From: Candidatus Neomicrothrix sp. UBA825
GTDB lineage: Bacteria; Actinomycetota; Acidimicrobiia; Acidimicrobiales; UBA8592
Length of the DNA stretch: 9,259 nucleotides
NCBI GenBank assembly: GCA_002295705.1
Contig: DBHP01000026.1
Location: forward strand, 6,947-16,205
Direction of reading: 5' to 3'
The notes beneath the pieces were generated by a model. That model was given only the letters and a program-made list of their open reading frames with translations. It made no database searches and was not told where the DNA came from. The position numbers and the translations under genes were made by a program. Below, piece by piece: positions 6,335 to 9,259 of this stretch (positions within the stretch are counted from its first letter, which is position 1; each line of letters opens with the position of its first letter).

Positions 6335-7111
6335 ATGGTTTCCCCCCCTCCCCATGGAATGAACCGGTACAGAGCATCCGTCTCTTACGATGGTGGTCCC
6401 TTTCATGGTTTCGCAGAAAACCCTGATGTTGAAACAGTTGCTGGTAAATTACGTGAGTCGTTAGAAAAGATCATTGGACATGAAATTCACCTGACATGTG
6501 CAGGGAGAACAGACGCAGGGGTTCACGCTGAAGGTCAAGTAATCTCCTTCGATGCTGAAACCTTTGATATTGAGAAAATTGAAAGATCTCTGAATAAACT
6601 CTGTGCTCCGTTCATAACGGTAAGAGATCTGCAAAAGACAGATGATCTTTTCAGCGCAAGATTTTCAGCAACATGTCGTACATACAGATATCGAATCCTT
6701 AATGATGATTACCCTGACCCTTTCTCCCATCGATTTGCTTGGTATATTCAGACACAATTAGACCTCGATGGTATGCATCGAGCGGCTCAGGCAGTGGTGG
6801 GAGAACATGACTTCAGCTCATTTTGTCGAAAAGCCTCAATCCTTGTTGACGGAAAAGAGAAGGAAGTTTCTTTAATAAGAGAAGTAATCTCTATCACTGT
6901 AAAGAACGAAGGACCTTTCGTTGAAATATGGGTTACAGCAACATCGTTTTGTCACCAAATGGTTAGGTCAATCGTAGGAACGCTTGTAGCAATAGGAAAA
7001 GGGCGCTTGAATAAATCAGACGTATCATCAATTATCTCAAAGAAGGATAGAAACTCTGCTGGACCTGTGGCGCCTCCTCAAGGACTTACGTTAATGGAAG
7101 TCGGTTACTGA
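6335..7111 (+). CDS. truA: tRNA pseudouridine(38-40) synthase TruA
   Basis: TruA converts uridines 38-40 in the anticodon arm of many tRNAs to pseudouridine. The 258-residue product keeps the catalytic motif AGRTDAGVHA with Asp60, and around it YDGGPFHGFAENPDVETVAG (18-37), SARFSATCRTYRYRI, GEHDFSSFCRK, and the late FCHQMVRSIVGTLVAIGKG and PPQGLTLMEVGY. Length is normal. The start is uncertain: ATG 6335 adds MVSPPPHG before a second Met at 6359, from which MNRYRASVSYDGG fits the usual TruA beginning better. Neither has a good ribosome binding site, and a C-rich tract (6342-6353) lies between. It follows rplQ as in actinobacteria and many other bacteria. GFAENP in place of the common GWQRQP is a style I recall from Acidimicrobiia. 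Confidence 0.95.
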   Translation: MVSPPPHGMNRYRASVSYDGGPFHGFAENPDVETVAGKLRESLEKIIGHEIHLTCAGRTDAGVHAEGQVISFDAETFDIEKIERSLNKLCAPFITVRDLQKTDDLFSARFSATCRTYRYRILNDDYPDPFSHRFAWYIQTQLDLDGMHRAAQAVVGEHDFSSFCRKASILVDGKEKEVSLIREVISITVKNEGPFVEIWVTATSFCHQMVRSIVGTLVAIGKGRLNKSDVSSIISKKDRNSAGPVAPPQGLTLMEVGY

Positions 7112-7130
7112 GATCCAAAAAAGCAATGAT

Positions 7131-7164
7131 GTCTCAAAAAATTGGTTGTTTAGAGACTTGTTTC
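7131..7164 (+). terminator. Weak terminator-like hairpin after truA
   Basis: GTCTC at 7131-7135 pairs with GAGAC at 7153-7157, extended by three A-T pairs if A7152 is bulged, and is followed by TTGTTT. The stem is short and the T tract is broken, so this is at best an inefficient terminator separating the alpha cluster from rplM. Confidence 0.25.
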
Positions 7165-7174
7165 ACCGTATCGT
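7146..7174 (+). promoter_or_regulatory. Weak promoter candidate for rplM-rpsI
   Basis: TTGTTT (7146-7151) and TATCGT (7169-7174) are 17 bases apart and match three and four of six consensus bases. The 113-base gap, the largest clear gap but one in the window, is where a promoter for the rplM-rpsI unit would be expected. The match itself is weak. Confidence 0.2.
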
Positions 7175-7183
7175 GGATAGTTG

Positions 7184-7200
7184 TCCTAACTGATTTAGGA
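7184..7200 (+). promoter_or_regulatory. Small hairpin in the rplM leader
   Basis: TCCTAA (7184-7189) is the perfect complement of TTAGGA (7195-7200), with a five-base loop CTGAT. The 3' arm holds the only AGGA in this leader, but it is 24 bases before the GTG start, too far for a normal ribosome binding site unless RNA folding shortens the distance. It could belong to an autoregulatory leader for L13; the six-base stem alone is not strong evidence. Confidence 0.25.
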
Positions 7201-7224
7201 AGATAACTCGAAAAGAATAAAGTC

Positions 7225-7677
7225 GTGCCTACATATACTCCAAAAAAATCTGAAATAGAACGAACATGGCATCTTGTAGATGCTGAAGGCCTTGTATTAG
7301 GAAGGATGGCAACCGAAGTTGCTAAAATCCTTAGAGGAAAACATAAAGCTACTTTTGCCCCTCACATAGACACAGGTGATCATGTCATAGTCGTAAATGC
7401 TGACAAAGTAGTTCTCACAAGCGGGAAAGCAGAACGAAAAATCGTATATCGCCATACTGGGTTTCCTGGCGGCATTAAATCTGATAGCTACGAAGAGTTA
7501 TTAGCAAAGAAACCCGCTGAGATAGTTCGTCAATCAATCCGTGGCATGCTCCCCAAAAATAGGTTAGGTAGACAGCAACTATCAAAACTGCAAGTCTACG
7601 CTGGTCCTTCTCACCCACACCAGGCACAGAAGCCAGTTGCATTAGAAATAGATCACGCACGAGCGAAAGAAGTTTAA
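7225..7677 (+). CDS. rplM: 50S ribosomal protein L13, GTG start
   Basis: L13 is an early-assembling large-subunit protein. The 150-residue product starts (M)PTYTPKKSEIERTWHLVDA, goes on with GLVLGRMATEVAKILRGKHK, HIDTGDHVIVVNADKV, YRHTGFPGG, and the signature GMLPKNRLGRQQLSKLQVY near residues 107-125, then AGPSHPHQAQKP. The start is GTG: a TAA at 7204-7206 is in frame upstream and no other start codon lies between. This agrees with the actinobacterial MRTYSPK-type N-terminus. The ribosome binding site is weak (GAAAAG at 7210-7215). It forms a pair with rpsI three bases downstream, a conserved coupling in nearly all bacteria. Confidence 0.97.
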   Translation: MPTYTPKKSEIERTWHLVDAEGLVLGRMATEVAKILRGKHKATFAPHIDTGDHVIVVNADKVVLTSGKAERKIVYRHTGFPGGIKSDSYEELLAKKPAEIVRQSIRGMLPKNRLGRQQLSKLQVYAGPSHPHQAQKPVALEIDHARAKEV

Positions 7678-7680
7678 AGT

Positions 7681-8073
7681 ATGTCAAACCCACTTGTTCA
7701 AACAACAGGCAGGCGTAAAAGAGCCGTTGCTCGAGTTCGCGTTAAAACTGGGTCGGGGACGATAACAGTTAATGGAAGGACTCTAGAAGATTTTTTTCCT
7801 TCAGATACTCACCGAATGATTATCACTGAACCGTTGCGCATCACGAGTACCGACGGATCCTTTGATATCGATGCAACTATTGATGGTGGTGGGTCAACTG
7901 GGCAAGCTGGTGCTTTACGATTAGGTATCTCACGGGCGCTAATAGATATTGATGGTGATCATCGAGAGTCACTCAAAAAAGCCGGGTTCCTAACTAGAGA
8001 CTCACGAAAGAAAGAATCTAAGAAGTACGGTCTTAAAAAAGCTCGTAAAGCTCCTCAATTCTCAAAGCGATAA
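7681..8073 (+). CDS. rpsI: 30S ribosomal protein S9
   Basis: S9 is a head protein of the small subunit whose C-terminal tail reaches the P-site tRNA. The product has 130 residues: [19 protein letters not shown] (8-26), a central [27 protein letters not shown] block (61-87), and the basic C-terminus [20 protein letters not shown] followed by KR, with the invariant terminal Ser-Lys-Arg that touches tRNA. Length and motifs are normal. The ATG lies three bases after the rplM stop, with only weak purine-rich sequence upstream, so coupling to rplM is likely. A short hairpin begins at its stop codon. Confidence 0.98.
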   Translation: MSNPLVQTTGRRKRAVARVRVKTGSGTITVNGRTLEDFFPSDTHRMIITEPLRITSTDGSFDIDATIDGGGSTGQAGALRLGISRALIDIDGDHRESLKKAGFLTRDSRKKESKKYGLKKARKAPQFSKR

Positions 8074-8087
8074 ACCAGCTTTGGTTT
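8072..8087 (+). other. Hairpin overlapping the rpsI stop
   Basis: AAACCA (8072-8077) is the exact complement of TGGTTT (8082-8087), with a four-base loop GCTT. It begins within the rpsI stop codon. The following bases are TTT inside the stem and then CCCGCC, so there is no T tract and it is not a normal terminator. It might protect the 3' end of rpsI mRNA or be chance. Confidence 0.3.
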
Positions 8088-8129
8088 CCCGCCTATTTCC
8101 TTGGTGTCAACAAGTATTAAAAGTGCATT

Positions 8130-8139
8130 AACCTAGGTT
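8130..8139. repeat. 10-base palindrome directly before glmM
   Basis: AACCTAGGTT is a perfect palindrome ending two bases before the glmM ATG. Its centre holds TAGG, the only sequence that could act as ribosome binding site. It could be a protein-binding site or a chance match; perfect 10-base palindromes are expected occasionally in a window of this length. Confidence 0.3.
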
Positions 8140-8141
8140 TC

Positions 8142-9259
8142 ATGGGACTTAAATTTGGTACCGATGGAGTACGAGGCCTAGCTCATTCTGAATTAACAGT
8201 GGAGTTGGTAGCAAAACTAGCTTTTGCAACATCAAATGCTATCGAAGTTAAAGAGTTCGTGATCGGAACGGATGGGCGAGAGTCCGGAGATCACTTCGCA
8301 CGTGCTTTGGCAGGTGGGTTAAGGGCTGCAGGAGCTACATCACAGTATTTAGGAATGGTGCCAACTCCGGGCATAGCTCACATAGCATCTGAATTTGAAA
8401 TTGCTGGAGCAGTCATTTCCGCATCACATAATCACGCTGAATACAACGGTGTTAAATTCTTTTTGCCTAACGGACAAAAGCTCTCTGATGAGGAACAAAA
8501 GGAAATTGAAACACTTCTTGCTGAGCTAATATCTTCACCACCACTTGAAGAGAGTATAGAAGTATCAAATGCTACTCAGACCTATGTCACAACATGGATA
8601 GATTCTCTAAAGAACGCATCATTACAAAATAACTACCAAGATATTTCTGTTGTTATAGATTGCGCCAACGGAGCAGCAAGTAATATCGCGCCTCAAATAT
8701 TTAAAGAACTAGGAGTTGCCCTTACCGTTATCCACTCTCAACCTAACGGAAATAATATCAACCGAAATTGTGGTTCTACTGACATGAGTTCCCTTCGTGA
8801 TGCGGTAATAGAGTTAGGTGCAGATCTAGGACTAGCTTTTGATGGGGATGCTGACCGAGTCCTAGCCATAGATAATGACGGAAACACGATAGATGGAGAT
8901 TACCTGATGGCAATTTTTGCTCGCGACCTTAAGCAGCGGAAAAAATTGAAAGATGACACCGTCGTAGCGACTGTAATGGCGAACATGGGATTCCACGAAG
9001 CGATGCAAGCAGAAGCAATCAGTGTCCATACGACTGCTGTGGGCGATAGGCATATACTTAAAGCGCTAGGTGAGAATAATTGGAGTCTCGGCGGAGAGCA
9101 ATCCGGACATATAATCTTTTCAGATCACGCCAGAACAGGAGATGGAATCTTAACAGGTCTTCACCTTCTTAATAGCTTGAAGATATCCCAAATGAGATTA
9201 TCCGAGTTAGCTCAGTCTTCTATGCGGAAGTTTCCTCAACTCCTTCATTCAATAGAACT
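8142..9259 (+). CDS. glmM: Phosphoglucosamine mutase GlmM, 5' part
   Basis: GlmM converts glucosamine-6-phosphate to glucosamine-1-phosphate, leading to UDP-GlcNAc for peptidoglycan. The ATG at 8142 gives 372 residues before the window ends; full proteins are about 445-450, so the phosphate-binding C-terminal domain is mostly missing. Visible motifs are FGTDGVRG (5-12), the catalytic phosphoserine loop ISASHN with Ser95 (92-97), the metal-binding DGDADR (234-239), TTAVGDRHI (297-305) and the sugar-binding GGEQSGH (317-323). The residue after SASHN is His98, not the usual Pro. GlmM is distinguished from other phosphohexomutases by the start GTDGVRG and by TTAVGDR plus GGEQSGH. The start has only a weak TAGG four bases upstream. 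Location after rplM-rpsI is typical of actinobacteria. Confidence 0.95.
   Translation, partial: MGLKFGTDGVRGLAHSELTVELVAKLAFATSNAIEVKEFVIGTDGRESGDHFARALAGGLRAAGATSQYLGMVPTPGIAHIASEFEIAGAVISASHNHAEYNGVKFFLPNGQKLSDEEQKEIETLLAELISSPPLEESIEVSNATQTYVTTWIDSLKNASLQNNYQDISVVIDCANGAASNIAPQIFKELGVALTVIHSQPNGNNINRNCGSTDMSSLRDAVIELGADLGLAFDGDADRVLAIDNDGNTIDGDYLMAIFARDLKQRKKLKDDTVVATVMANMGFHEAMQAEAISVHTTAVGDRHILKALGENNWSLGGEQSGHIIFSDHARTGDGILTGLHLLNSLKISQMRLSELAQSSMRKFPQLLHSIE

Noticed and set aside
8081..8120. Promoter for glmM using TTGGTT or TTGGTG with TATTAA
   Set aside because: No pair of boxes falls at a 16-18 base spacing; the boxes are either too close or the -10 position does not match.
8862..9053. 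Open frame on the minus strand inside glmM
   Set aside because: It lies wholly within the strongly recognised glmM coding sequence and has no family features of its own.

Overview
The window is a single co-directional block of housekeeping genes, all on the + strand: the downstream part of the spc ribosomal-protein cluster, the alpha cluster, and the rplM-rpsI pair with the start of glmM. The order is rpsE (3' part)-rpmD-rplO-secY-adk-[short gap]-infA-rpmJ-rpsM-rpsK-rpsD-rpoA-rplQ-truA-rplM-rpsI-glmM (5' part). No RNA gene, insertion sequence, CRISPR array, phage gene or defence gene was seen. I see no sign of horizontal transfer; base composition and codon style look even by eye.

The layout and several proteins point to an actinobacterium. 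rpsD sits between rpsK and rpoA, truA follows rplQ, and glmM follows rplM-rpsI. Adk is the short form without an extended LID. S4 has no N-terminal zinc cysteines, begins MSRYTGP and ends with an LIVELYSK tail. RpoA carries the VVSSESEEPV stretch that resembles mycobacterial RpoA. GC content is only about 42-45% by eye, low for the phylum, which together with Acidimicrobiia-like details (GRQGSGKGT P-loop in Adk, GFAENPDVETVAG in TruA, long L15 tail) suggests a low-GC, possibly marine, Acidimicrobiia-like lineage. That placement rests on remembered family sequences, not on a search.

Region by region: 1-1111 holds three ribosomal proteins (S5, L30, L15); 1142-3076 the SecY translocon channel and adenylate kinase; 3077-3204 is a gap where many bacteria, including most actinobacteria, carry map (methionine aminopeptidase), here absent and replaced by at most a 37-codon ORF; 3205-6302 is the alpha cluster (IF1, L36, S13, S11, S4, RNA polymerase alpha, L17); 6335-7111 is the tRNA pseudouridine synthase TruA; 7112-7224 is the leader of the rplM-rpsI unit; 8142 to the end is phosphoglucosamine mutase, cut by the window edge.

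The genes jointly supply ribosome subunits, translation initiation, the core of RNA polymerase assembly, protein export, nucleotide balance, tRNA modification and entry into peptidoglycan precursor synthesis. Nothing here looks like a new biological system. The points worth a second look are small: an apparent CTG start codon for infA, the missing map, a Pro-to-His change beside the catalytic serine of GlmM, an uncertain truA start next to a C-rich tract, and short inverted repeats in the rplM and glmM leaders.
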